The position numbers were made by a program, and so were the translations under genes. A stretch of DNA of 64,000 bases from Phaeocystidibacter luteus (GTDB taxonomy: Bacteria > Bacteroidota > Bacteroidia > Flavobacteriales > Schleiferiaceae): assembly GCF_008933115.1 (NCBI RefSeq), contig NZ_WBVO01000014.1, forward strand, positions 1-64,000, given 5' to 3'. Positions 52,387-60,015 of the stretch are shown here, piece by piece. The notes beneath the pieces were generated by a model, which saw only the letters and a list, made by a program, of their open reading frames with translations, was not told the DNA's origin and made no database searches. Numbering within the stretch: position 1 is the first letter of the stretch; each line of letters opens with the position of its first letter.

Positions 52387-54155
52387 TGAGAAGTAACCTA
52401 GCCACATGGATGAAAGGGAAGCTCGATCAAATCAATGATCGCGCAACCTCGGCCGATTGGGCCAACATGGAGGAAATGCTCAATGCACATCCTTCCTTTG
52501 CAGCAGCACCTAAGCCATGGTATAAGACAAACCTCGGCATTGGCGGACTGATTACCGCGGCAGCTATCCTCATCGGTTTGACCACTTGGGTGATGTTCCC
52601 TGTGGAGGAATCCGACATGGTACCGACACTCGAAAATAGCATCGTAAATGACGCTCCGGCCGAAGTATACGAGGAGCCTCAAATTGAAGATGTGAGTTCG
52701 ACTTCGAGTGATCAGGCTTCAGAAGCTTTCACACCACAGATACCATCTTCAAGCCCTTCAAGCCCTTCAACATCACGTGGAGCATCACCAGCCGATGAGT
52801 CAGTTGTTGCAGATGCGAACATAGGAGAAGGCACTACCCAAGAAGATAATCCATCAGGAGGTAATCTTGATGAATCGAATACGAGCATTGTGAATAGCAG
52901 CTCAACTTCACTCGTTTCAACTCAAAATACTGAAGGCTTGAGGGAAGTCGTGCCGACTGATGTGACTGAAACTTCACCCGAGGTTTCGCAGGAGTCTACG
53001 GTTGCGGAAAACTCAACTTCTGCACCACAATCCTCGAGTTTCGATATACCGGAGTCTGATTCAAATAACTCTGATGAAGCGGGTAGCAATGGTAGTACAT
53101 CCGTGGGAGGTATTGCTATGGTTTCTGGGACCGAGATGAATACTTCATCTGAGGCTTCGGCGCCTGTAACACAGTCAGATAGAGGAAATACAGGGTCGTC
53201 AAATACCACAATCCCTTCAGCAGGAGGCAATTCGAATGCAGTTGGAAGTGAAGGTAGAGAAGGATCTTCTAACGAGACAGGCAGTGAATCTATCGCCGAG
53301 GTTTCAGAGGATGAATCACCGGATGAAGGAACTAGCAGCACACCAGCAATTGCAAATGAGGAAAGCAATTCTGCACAGCCAGAATCGTCGAGTGCAGCGC
53401 CAGTGATTCGCTCCATGCGCAGTGAAAACGCAATTGAGTTCTCTTTAGCTGCCTATGGAACATACGACCTAGGTGGCGGCGAGCAATCCAACGAGAATGG
53501 TAGAAGCTACGAATGGAATGCGCCATTGGGCTACGGAATCGAAGTTGAGGCAAGTTGGAAAGGGTGGACGGCAAGCTCCGGAGTGATGTATCACGATGAG
53601 GCAGCGACGTATAGTGCGAGCTCATTCTCCCTAGATACGAACCGCAGTGCCGCCTATTGGTATGAGGCAGATACACAACAAGTGACCATCATTGATTCTA
53701 CATGGGTTATTCAAGGAATCAACCAGGGATATTGGCAGGTGGATACCACGGTTCGAAATGTAATCAACCACGAGTTGAATGAACGCCTTCAGTATTCTCA
53801 AACGACAACTACGTCACAAACGAATTACCGCTGGGCAGGATACCGCCTCTCAGCTCCTCTATTAGTTGGTAAGCGATGGGATATTGGCCGTTTTACGACG
53901 GGAATCCATGCTGGACCGGTTTTCACCTTCCGCAGTGCCACCCTCTTCACAAATGAATCTTTCCAAACGAATTACACGGAATTTGGAACGGATCTTCTTG
54001 TTAGAGCCGAGGTTGGATACAGGATTACGGATCATTTTGACCTGTTTGGTAGAGCTTCTTATCGCACGAATGCCACAGCCAACACACTATACGGCAAGGC
54101 CGCATGGAGTCAGGCTCAGATACCAGTGTCGTTTGGTATGCGCTATCGATTCTGA
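52386..54155 (+). CDS. Sigma-coupled membrane-anchored protein with predicted C-terminal barrel
   Basis: The ATG at 52386 overlaps the sigma stop (TGATG); an in-frame TTG at 52383 is less likely. The 589-aa protein has a cytoplasmic start of about 50 residues (LATWMKGKLDQINDRATSADWANMEEMLNAH) that suits an anti-sigma interaction, one membrane helix near 56-75 (LGIGGLITAAAILIGLTTWVMF), then a Ser/Thr/Glu-rich low-complexity linker of about 270 residues. A C-terminal region of about 220 residues of alternating aromatic strands ends QAQIPVSFGMRYRF, strongly suggestive of an outer-membrane beta-barrel. The polypeptide would thus link cytoplasm, inner membrane, periplasm and outer membrane. I infer envelope sensing that controls the sigma factor; this is unproven. 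Confidence 0.78.
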   Translation: MRSNLATWMKGKLDQINDRATSADWANMEEMLNAHPSFAAAPKPWYKTNLGIGGLITAAAILIGLTTWVMFPVEESDMVPTLENSIVNDAPAEVYEEPQIEDVSSTSSDQASEAFTPQIPSSSPSSPSTSRGASPADESVVADANIGEGTTQEDNPSGGNLDESNTSIVNSSSTSLVSTQNTEGLREVVPTDVTETSPEVSQESTVAENSTSAPQSSSFDIPESDSNNSDEAGSNGSTSVGGIAMVSGTEMNTSSEASAPVTQSDRGNTGSSNTTIPSAGGNSNAVGSEGREGSSNETGSESIAEVSEDESPDEGTSSTPAIANEESNSAQPESSSAAPVIRSMRSENAIEFSLAAYGTYDLGGGEQSNENGRSYEWNAPLGYGIEVEASWKGWTASSGVMYHDEAATYSASSFSLDTNRSAAYWYEADTQQVTIIDSTWVIQGINQGYWQVDTTVRNVINHELNERLQYSQTTTTSQTNYRWAGYRLSAPLLVGKRWDIGRFTTGIHAGPVFTFRSATLFTNESFQTNYTEFGTDLLVRAEVGYRITDHFDLFGRASYRTNATANTLYGKAAWSQAQIPVSFGMRYRF

Positions 54156-54176
54156 ATGTTGAGGTGAACGATTTTC

Positions 54177-54184
54177 TACCTTTG
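54177..54184 (+). promoter_or_regulatory. -7 box upstream of the glutathione peroxidase
   Basis: TACCTTTG matches TAnnTTTG exactly and ends 23 bp before the ATG at 54208. A TTG at 54159-54161 is somewhat too close (15 bp) to be an ideal -33 box. Confidence 0.5.
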
Positions 54185-54207
54185 GGGTTATCAGTAAAAA
54201 CAATTCA

Positions 54208-54804
54208 ATGAAATACCTGGTACCCATCTTTCTTGCTGCTACAGTAGCATGCTCGAATCAAAGTGAACAATCGACCCAGATTGCAGAGAATACCACCACA
54301 GAATCAACTCCAGAAACTCCAACTATGAGCTTTTACGATTTTGAGGTTACTGACCTCGAAGGCGAATCCTTCAATTTCGAATCACTCAAAGGGAAACGTG
54401 TCCTCATTGTAAACACAGCAAGTGAATGTGGCTATACGCCACAGTATGCGCAGCTTCAAGAGTTGTACGAAGAGTATGGTGGTGAATCCTTTACCATTGT
54501 TGGTTTCCCAGCCAATAACTTCGGCGGGCAAGAGCCTGGAAGTGATGCCGAAATCAGATCCTTCTGTAGCAAGAACTACGGTGTGTCTTTTCCAATGATG
54601 AGCAAGATCTCAGTGAAGGGTGACGACATGCACCAGGTGTATCAATGGCTTACTCAATCAGATATGAATGGAGTGAGCGATGCAACCGTTCAATGGAATT
54701 TCCACAAGTTTCTCATCGATGAAAACGGCAATTGGGTGGCATCCCATCCTTCTAGTGTAACTCCACTCGACGAAAAGATTACCTCATTCGCGAAAGGGGA
54801 GTAA
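54208..54804 (+). CDS. Glutathione-peroxidase-family lipoprotein
   Basis: The 198-aa product has a lipoprotein signal (LAATVAC, Cys15), then a Thr/Glu-rich linker and a thioredoxin-fold peroxidase domain from about residue 40. The peroxidatic cysteine is C74 in NTASECGYTPQY; the Trp/Asn of the catalytic set is in VQWNFHKFLI near 171-180. It uses Cys, not selenocysteine. Such enzymes reduce peroxides with thioredoxin as the electron donor. The lipid anchor places it in the periplasm, where it would need a matching reductant. It sits just before bshB1, another thiol-related gene. Confidence 0.9.
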   Translation: MKYLVPIFLAATVACSNQSEQSTQIAENTTTESTPETPTMSFYDFEVTDLEGESFNFESLKGKRVLIVNTASECGYTPQYAQLQELYEEYGGESFTIVGFPANNFGGQEPGSDAEIRSFCSKNYGVSFPMMSKISVKGDDMHQVYQWLTQSDMNGVSDATVQWNFHKFLIDENGNWVASHPSSVTPLDEKITSFAKGE

Positions 54805-54876
54805 TCCTCGATGTTAGAACATCTATTTTAAAAAGAATTCCCACCTTTGCGGCTGGGAATTTTTTTATTCGAAGAC

Positions 54877-55593
54877 ATGAAGCTTGATATTCTCGCATTT
54901 GGCGCGCATCCCGACGATGTTGAACTCGGAGCTGGCGGCACGCTCGCAAAGGCAGTAGACCGTGGTAAGAAGGTTGGAATTGTCGACCTGACAAAAGGCG
55001 ACCTCGGTACACGCGGTACGCCTGAGATTCGCCTTGTCGAAGCGCAGAATGCGGCAGCAGTTTTGGGTGTTCATGTTCGCGAGAATTTGGGATTCCGCGA
55101 TGGCTTCTTCAAAAATGACGAAGAGCACCAACGAGAGGTCATTCGAATGATCCGAAAATACCGTCCAGAGGTTGTTATTTGTAATGCACCAAAGGACCGT
55201 CACCCCGATCACGGTAGAGCTTCAGAACTGGTTGTGGAAAGCAACTTCTACGCTGGGCTCAGAATGATTTCTACGCAAGAAAATGGCGAGGAGCAGGAAG
55301 CATGGAGGCCAAAAAAGGTGTACCACTACATTCAGTTTCTAGATCTTCCAGCAGATTTTAGTGTAGATGTAACTGGGTATGTGGAGAAGAAGATGGAATC
55401 TATCCACGCGCATGCTTCTCAGTTTTACGACCCCAATTCTGACGAACCAAAAACGGTCATCAGCTCCAAACAGTTCCACGATTCGATAACGGGACGAATG
55501 GTAGAGTGGGGCCGAATCATCGGAGTAGATCACGCCGAAGGGTTTATCGTTGACCGCACTATCGGGGTAAACGAAATCACCGACTTTATTTAA
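54877..55593 (+). CDS. bshB1: N-acetyl-glucosaminyl-malate deacetylase, bacillithiol pathway
   Basis: I start it at the ATG at 54877 (MKLDILAFGAHPDDVE); an in-frame ATG at 54847 adds ten hydrophobic residues. The 238-aa enzyme is a zinc-dependent PIG-L/LmbE deacetylase: metal motif AHPDDVELGAGG (His12, Asp15) and the third ligand in RHPDHGRA near 113-119, plus TKGDLGTRGTPE near 49-60 typical of BshB1. It removes the acetyl group from GlcNAc-malate in bacillithiol synthesis; bshA and bshC are not visible in the window. Its 3' end overlaps the convergent glycosyltransferase gene by 8 bp. Confidence 0.88.
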   Translation: MKLDILAFGAHPDDVELGAGGTLAKAVDRGKKVGIVDLTKGDLGTRGTPEIRLVEAQNAAAVLGVHVRENLGFRDGFFKNDEEHQREVIRMIRKYRPEVVICNAPKDRHPDHGRASELVVESNFYAGLRMISTQENGEEQEAWRPKKVYHYIQFLDLPADFSVDVTGYVEKKMESIHAHASQFYDPNSDEPKTVISSKQFHDSITGRMVEWGRIIGVDHAEGFIVDRTIGVNEITDFI

Positions 55594-56707
55594 TCACTTC
55601 GCGATACAACTCCTGCCATTGCGAGGCGATAACTTCTGGTAGGAAAGGTTCAATCTGCAACATGACTTGTTCTGCGGAAGGGTAGGGTGTTGCTTTTGCC
55701 TCGCGCATGGCGTGCAGCAAATCAATATCGTCATCTACATTCGTCCAGCGTACGAGTGAATCGCGCATGAAGGTTTCGGGTCCACCGCATTTCGTGCAGA
55801 TAAGGTGCTTGCCCAGGGCTACCGCTTCTAGGCAGACTATGGAGAAGGTTTCACGTCGGCTGTTAACAATCATCGTATCGACAGCCGATAATTGACGGAG
55901 AGACTCTGCATGCTCGAATCTCCCAGCAAAGTGAACGGATTCATGTAGCCCGAACTCGGTGGCCAGTCCCTTGAGCTTTTCTTCATCTTTTCCACCTCCT
56001 ACAATCGTAAGCTTCGAACCTGGAGATTCTTCGTAAAAGGTTCTGAAGGCTTTCAAAACTCCACTGATATTCTTGATTTTATCGTCTAAATCAGCCAGAA
56101 CTCCGAAATGGGAAGCATCGTTCTTCGGTGTACTCATGGCGATGCCTTCCAAATCCACAGAATTTGAAATCACATGGACATCTTTACGTCCCGTGGTATG
56201 GATGATGGCATCTGCAAGGAATCCGCTTACTGCCGTTACGGCTTTCGCCTTTTTGATAAGCGCTGTAGAAAGTGACTTGGCGATGGCTCCTTTGGCGTCG
56301 AATCGTCCGTCGAGATAGCCAGACCAATGTTCGGTGAGAATGAATGGAATTCCCTGAGCTGCGGCATATTCAACGATAACCCACTGGTCGTTGTCGGCAA
56401 TGTGAAGGTGAATCAAGTCGGGCTTTTCGCCTGCAAAGGCTTCATCGATAATTTTCCGAATGGAGGCCCATTTCCTGTTGACGTTTTGGATGCGCTTACC
56501 CTTGGGGAAGTACGCTCTCATCACCGGGATATCCTCTTCGCGGTCGAAAGTCCAATGATGCTCTTCATCGGTGCCCCAGTACAGGACAGCGTGTTGGGCG
56601 AAGGACTTACAAATTCGAATCTGTTGTTGAATAAACACGCCGTTTTGTGGATCCAGTGCGTTTGGATACCATTTGGCGAGATGCAGAATTTTCGGATTAG
56701 GCTTCAA
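55586..56707 (-). CDS. GT-B glycosyltransferase (family 4-like)
   Basis: The 373-aa protein has the GT-B double Rossmann layout. The N-terminal domain has HLAKWYPNALDPQNGVFI (2-25) and DLIHLHIADNDQWV (about 96-109); the C-terminal domain has LTIVGGGKDEEKLKGL and HFAGRFEHAESLRQLSAVDTMIVNSRRETFSIVCLEAVALGKHLI, including the E-x7-E-like retaining-enzyme motif. It probably transfers a sugar to a lipid or polysaccharide at the inner leaflet; the acceptor is unknown. Its 5' end overlaps the 3' end of the transporter gene by 11 bp, so the two form an operon. It is not BshA, as it lacks that family's N-terminus. Confidence 0.88.
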   Translation of the reverse strand: MKPNPKILHLAKWYPNALDPQNGVFIQQQIRICKSFAQHAVLYWGTDEEHHWTFDREEDIPVMRAYFPKGKRIQNVNRKWASIRKIIDEAFAGEKPDLIHLHIADNDQWVIVEYAAAQGIPFILTEHWSGYLDGRFDAKGAIAKSLSTALIKKAKAVTAVSGFLADAIIHTTGRKDVHVISNSVDLEGIAMSTPKNDASHFGVLADLDDKIKNISGVLKAFRTFYEESPGSKLTIVGGGKDEEKLKGLATEFGLHESVHFAGRFEHAESLRQLSAVDTMIVNSRRETFSIVCLEAVALGKHLICTKCGGPETFMRDSLVRWTNVDDDIDLLHAMREAKATPYPSAEQVMLQIEPFLPEVIASQWQELYREVIK

Positions 56708-57695
56708 GAGTCGGTTGGATTACACTGATCAGTCCATACATCACAACGAGTTGGATGATAAAGATAAGCGTTCCGAAGAGGAGTCGACGTGGCCCTTCAT
56801 TTTTAAGCTTCCCGAATTGGATTTGCCAACCTATTGCAACCATGGCAATGGTCAAAAGGTACTTCTCAATATCGTGAAGAACCGAGGTGATGTTTGTGGG
56901 CAGAACTTCGATGTAGCCTACAACGGCGGTAAGAACAAAGAGCCATAAGAATGTGGGAATCAGCTTCAAACTCGGCTTATTGCCGTTTTTGCGTCCCACG
57001 GAGAGCGCAACAACAATGGCGATTGGAAGTAGCATGGATACTCTGAACAACTTGATGGTGGTAGCCCATAGACCAGTTTCGGGATTCACGGCCTCGCCCG
57101 CCGCAACGGCCTGTCCGAGTGCTTGAAGCGTTCCGCCGGTCATCAAAGCGCCAGGAATAGTATCCATATCCAATGCCAATACAATGGGAGGCACGGCGAA
57201 CAGACCAATGATTCCGAGTATGTTTATTACGGCGATTCCCATCCCGGTAGACTTTGCGTCGGCCTTGGTAATTCCGGAAATAGCGGCGATGGCAGATGCG
57301 CCACACACGGCATTTCCTATACCGATGAGGAGGCCATCCTCTCGATTCAATTTGAAGAGGCGATAGAGAAGTAGGGCAGAGAAGATGGTTACTACCATAA
57401 CCAACAAGACAATCAGAGCGCTATCCCACGGAGCTGAAGAGTTCAAGCTCTTGCCGGTAGGTATCCCCATGAGAATAATGGCATAGGCAAGAATTGTTTT
57501 CTCACCGAATTTAATACCGGGCTTCAGATTCTCGAGATCCGGATGAACCGCGAGATTTCCGCCTATCATCCCGAGGATTAATCCCCAAACAACCGGGCTC
57601 AATCCACCCACATAATTTCCCAGTGTGAGTGCGATTACACTGAGTAGTGTGATAAATGCTACACCGCGAACGTGCTTAATTTGAGGCTTCTCCAT
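56697..57695 (-). CDS. YeiH/UPF0324-type membrane protein (putative sulfate/anion exporter)
   Basis: The 332-aa protein has about 10 predicted membrane helices and the conserved YeiH phrases LKPGIKFGEKTILAYAIILMG (55-75) and IGNAVCGASAIAAI (about 128-141), the family's core glycine-rich segment. The family (PF03601) is often called a putative sulfate exporter, but the transported molecule is not firmly known. It is the first gene of a two-gene unit with the glycosyltransferase (11-bp overlap). A near-consensus -7 box TACCTTCG lies upstream on the minus strand. Confidence 0.85.
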   Translation of the reverse strand: MEKPQIKHVRGVAFITLLSVIALTLGNYVGGLSPVVWGLILGMIGGNLAVHPDLENLKPGIKFGEKTILAYAIILMGIPTGKSLNSSAPWDSALIVLLVMVVTIFSALLLYRLFKLNREDGLLIGIGNAVCGASAIAAISGITKADAKSTGMGIAVINILGIIGLFAVPPIVLALDMDTIPGALMTGGTLQALGQAVAAGEAVNPETGLWATTIKLFRVSMLLPIAIVVALSVGRKNGNKPSLKLIPTFLWLFVLTAVVGYIEVLPTNITSVLHDIEKYLLTIAMVAIGWQIQFGKLKNEGPRRLLFGTLIFIIQLVVMYGLISVIQPTLEA

Positions 57696-57770
57696 ATTGA
57701 AGGCGAAGGTACACTGGAATTGCTCAATTATTTTGTGATATCGATTTGGAAGTACGTGTACATTTTGTTT

Positions 57771-57778
57771 TATATTTG
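57771..57778 (+). promoter_or_regulatory. -7 box of tRNA-His
   Basis: TATATTTG matches TAnnTTTG and lies 12 bp upstream of the mature 5' end, with a TTTG at 57745-57748 about 22 bp further up as a candidate -33 box. Confidence 0.6.
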
Positions 57779-57790
57779 CGCTCCCAAAAT

Positions 57791-57865
57791 GGTGGTTGTA
57801 GCTCAGTTGGTTAGAGCGCTGGATTGTGGTTCCAGAGGTCGCCGGTTCGAACCCGGTCTTCCACC
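57791..57865 (+). tRNA. tRNA-His(GTG)
   Basis: The cloverleaf has anticodon GTG in GATTGTGGTT and the conserved AGCTCAGTTGGTTAGAGC D arm. As expected for tRNA-His, a G at -1 (57791) faces the discriminator C73. Unusually the acceptor stem GTGGTTG/CTTCCAC has two adjacent U.U mismatches. No CCA is encoded. Confidence 0.92.
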
Positions 57866-57866
57866 C

Positions 57867-57905
57867 AAAATCCTCTCAGTAGAAATACTGGGAGGATTTT
57901 TTTTT
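57867..57905 (+). terminator. Terminator of tRNA-His
   Basis: AATCCTCTCAGTA and TACTGGGAGGATT form a long stem closed by a GAAA tetraloop and are followed by nine or more T. Confidence 0.9.
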
Positions 57906-57960
57906 GCGGATATGTTTCGTGCTTATCGCTTTATGTAGTTGAAGACCAATCACTACCGCT

Positions 57961-58335
57961 ATGCAACCTACGAAACTGGACAAACAATTGTTCCTTGAAT
58001 TGATTCATGATTTTGAGAACCTGCGTCAGTGGGTTTACAAGGGAAACAAGCCTGCAATTATTCACTTCACCGCAGAATGGTGTGCTCCATGTAACGAAAT
58101 GCGCGAGCGACTTCAGAAGTTGGCCGTAGAGTATAATGGAGCGGTTGAATTTTACGAAGTGAATGTAGATGAAGAAGAGGAACTCGCGATTGAATTTGGG
58201 ATAGTAAACATTCCATCGGTATTGTTTATACCCGAGCATGGTGAGCCAATGATGCAACCTGGACCTGTCGCCGAACAGGTATTGAAGGGTGTTATCGATA
58301 AAGTATTACTTGAGCTTTTTAGATCCGCTGGTTGA
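57961..58335 (+). CDS. Thioredoxin-like protein
   Basis: The 124-aa protein has the thioredoxin fold with the active-site WCAPC at 40-44 (catalytic C41 and C44) in FTAEWCAPCNEM, and the cis-proline region NIPSVLFIP. No signal peptide, so it is cytoplasmic. It probably reduces protein disulfides and is recycled by the thioredoxin reductase encoded at 60-61 kb, which is not in the same operon. The N-terminal 30 residues are longer than the minimal thioredoxin. It follows tRNA-His and its terminator, so it has a separate promoter. Confidence 0.88.
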   Translation: MQPTKLDKQLFLELIHDFENLRQWVYKGNKPAIIHFTAEWCAPCNEMRERLQKLAVEYNGAVEFYEVNVDEEEELAIEFGIVNIPSVLFIPEHGEPMMQPGPVAEQVLKGVIDKVLLELFRSAG

Positions 58336-58371
58336 GAGGAGACCTGAGAGATGAAGAGAGAGACGGCGGAT

Positions 58372-58407
58372 GCCGCGCCTTCTGGAAATGGAGGCGCGGC
58401 TTTTTTC
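58372..58407. terminator. Terminator between convergent genes
   Basis: GCCGCGCC and GGCGCGGC form a perfect 8-bp stem around a 13-nt loop, followed by TTTTTT on the plus strand. It separates the thioredoxin gene from the convergent NUDIX-like gene. Confidence 0.85.
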
Positions 58408-58408
58408 T

Positions 58409-59107
58409 TTAAAAGATAAAGGGATATCCCTTTAGCGTCATCTTGCGGTACTTCGGCTCATCAAACATGTACAGCTGCGCTGGCTTCTTGTTTTCAGAAG
58501 TTGGACTCGTCTTCTTTTCTAGATCAATAAGCATATCTGAGGATAGAATCTTACGTCTGAAATTCCGTTTGTCAAACGATTTGCCCAGGGCACATTCGTA
58601 CAACACCTGTAGTTGGTTTAGAGTGAATTCTTTGGGCAGTAGACTGAATCCAATAGGGCGACGCTTCACTCGTCGCTTTAATCGCTCCTTGGCGAAATCA
58701 AGAATATCGTCGTGATCATACGCCAACGGGGGAGTGTCGTTCATTCCATGCCATGAATATCCCGACTTCTTCAAATGATTCTTCAGCTTGTTGTCCAACT
58801 TCGCCAAGCCATAGAACGCGATGTTCACCACCCTTCCTTCTGGATTGCGGTAGAGTTTCGCAAAGGCGTTGAGTTGTTCGAGGTACCAATCACTCACTCC
58901 GGTAATTTTTGTGATGAGTTCGCGTGCGGTTTGCTCCACATCATGGTTTGCCTTTACAATTACGCTGGGTAGTATGTGCGCTCCTTGGAAAGGCGGGTTT
59001 TGCTTTTCGCTTAACAACACATTTAAATTCTGGCCGTCGAAACCAAAGATTACAACACTGGTAGCTAGGGCGGCATGGTAGTCGGACTGTTGGATATCTA
59101 CGCGCAT
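58409..59107 (-). CDS. NUDIX-like winged-helix regulator (NrtR-like)
   Basis: The ATG at 59107 (MRVDIQQSDYHAALATSVV) is the true start; a longer frame to 59326 is only read-through of the palindrome array. The 232-aa protein has an N-terminal NUDIX-fold domain (VIFGFDGQNLNVLLSEKQNPPFQGAHILPSV) in which the Nudix box is degenerate (TARELITKITGV lacks the second Glu pair), and a C-terminal winged-helix domain from about 140 (RPIGFSLLPKEFTLNQLQVLYE). This is the NrtR type, in which the dead NUDIX domain binds a nucleotide or sugar effector such as ADP-ribose and the C-terminus binds DNA. The regulated genes are unknown. A perfect TAnnTTTG box lies 27 bp upstream. Confidence 0.85.
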   Translation of the reverse strand: MRVDIQQSDYHAALATSVVIFGFDGQNLNVLLSEKQNPPFQGAHILPSVIVKANHDVEQTARELITKITGVSDWYLEQLNAFAKLYRNPEGRVVNIAFYGLAKLDNKLKNHLKKSGYSWHGMNDTPPLAYDHDDILDFAKERLKRRVKRRPIGFSLLPKEFTLNQLQVLYECALGKSFDKRNFRRKILSSDMLIDLEKKTSPTSENKKPAQLYMFDEPKYRKMTLKGYPFIF

Positions 59108-59133
59108 GGCATTGGGGTGTGTGGTGTTAGTGT

Positions 59134-59141
59134 CAAAGTTA
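59134..59141 (-). promoter_or_regulatory. -7 box of the NUDIX-like regulator
   Basis: The minus strand reads TAACTTTG, an exact TAnnTTTG, and lies between the palindrome array and the start codon. It supports the start at 59107. Any -33 box would fall at the edge of the repeat array. Confidence 0.6.
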
Positions 59142-59150
59142 CACAAAGTA

Positions 59151-59319
59151 TTCCGCCTGGCGGCGGAAAAGGATCCGCCTACCGGCGGAAAGGATGCCTC
59201 CCTGTGGTCGGCAAAGGGATCCGCCTCCCGGCGGATAAGGATCGCGCTCCGCTGTCGCGGAGGCGAAAGGTCGACGCCTGCGGCGGTCGATAAGGCCTCG
59301 TTCCTCGGCAAGATGGGCC
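59151..59319 (+). repeat. Palindrome-module array (composite element, copy 2)
   Basis: Modules in order: TCCGCCTGGCGGCGGA, TCCGCCTACCGGCGGA, TGCCTCCCTGTGGTCGGCA, TCCGCCTCCCGGCGGA, GCTCCGCTGTCGCGGAGGC, GACGCCTGCGGCGGTC, then the constant module GGCCTCGTTCCTCGGCAAGA...GGCC at 59294-59319. Most junctions carry AAGG. Relative to the copy at 61.1 kb the four modules before the terminal one are missing. Confidence 0.88.
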
Positions 59320-59366
59320 TGACCATTAGAATTAAGCTTTAGCCTCGGGTTTAACTTGAATTCAAG

Positions 59367-59480
59367 TACCACGGGGCTTTAGCCCGTGGTACCAAAAAGA
59401 CTTCCTCCGAATGCTACATGGCTTTAGCCGGTGGTATCGGTAAGGCCCATCCAATTGCCACCGGGCTTTAGCCCGTGGCC
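59367..59480. repeat. Repeat family B palindromes, 44-46 bp spaced
   Basis: TACCACGGGGCTTTAGCCC at 59367, CTACATGGCTTTAGCCGG at 59414 and GCCACCGGGCTTTAGCCCG at 59457 are three imperfect palindromes ending GTGGTA or GTGGCC. A further degenerate one (CCACGAGGCTATAGCCTGAGG) is near 59821. Each could form a hairpin. Confidence 0.85.
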
Positions 59481-59501
59481 CATTAAGCTTAGCTCCGCTG
59501 T

Positions 59502-59760
59502 CCAACTCTCGAATCGGCTTCACCTCTCGGGATTCCTCCTTCCAGTCGGAACCTCCAACCGTCCAACCCTCTAACCCTCCAACCCTCTAACCCTCTAAAT
59601 CTCCAACTCCCGAATCGGCTTCGCCTCTCGGGATTCCTCCTTCCAGTCGGAACCTCCAACCGTCCAACCCTCTAACCCTCCAACCCTCTAACCCTCTAAA
59701 TCTCCAACTCCCGAATCAGCTTCGCCTCTCGGGATTCCTCCTTTCAGTCGGAACCTCCAA
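59502..59760 (-). repeat. Repeat family A: three tandem units, 101-bp period
   Basis: Units starting CCAACTC(C)CGAATC at 59502, 59603 and 59704 repeat every 101 bp, with CTAACCCTCCAACCCTCTAA fill between them; the third ends near 59760. This is the reverse complement of the block at 49220. The rest of the spacer up to 59945 shows no gene and contains a short CTCAAGC tandem (59910-59930). Confidence 0.85.
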
Positions 59761-59945
59761 AGAAAGCACAGGCTAAAGTCCAGAGCCAATTGACCTACAG
59801 GATAGAACTGACATCCGATTACCACGAGGCTATAGCCTGAGGATTCCAACATGTCAAAATCACAACTTTACTGCGTAAGTCAGAGCCTTCGTTTCTTCGC
59901 CTCAAGCCTCAAGCCTCAAGCCTCAAGCCTGTCGTCTGACGCTTC

Positions 59946-59982
59946 AAAAAAAAACCGCCCAACTCCACAGAGCCAGGCGGTT
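59946..59982 (-). terminator. Terminator of trxB
   Basis: On the minus strand AACCGCCTGG and AGTTGGGCGGTT form the stem around the loop CTCTGTGG, followed by nine or more T. It lies 34 bp beyond the trxB stop. Confidence 0.85.
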
Positions 59983-60015
59983 CAATATTTCGATAGCCCG
60001 GGGGCTATTGGGTAC

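Noticed and set aside
52922-53416. 164-aa antisense ORF in the Ser-rich linker
   Set aside because: Composition mirrors the Ser/Thr/Glu-rich coding strand; no recognisable features.
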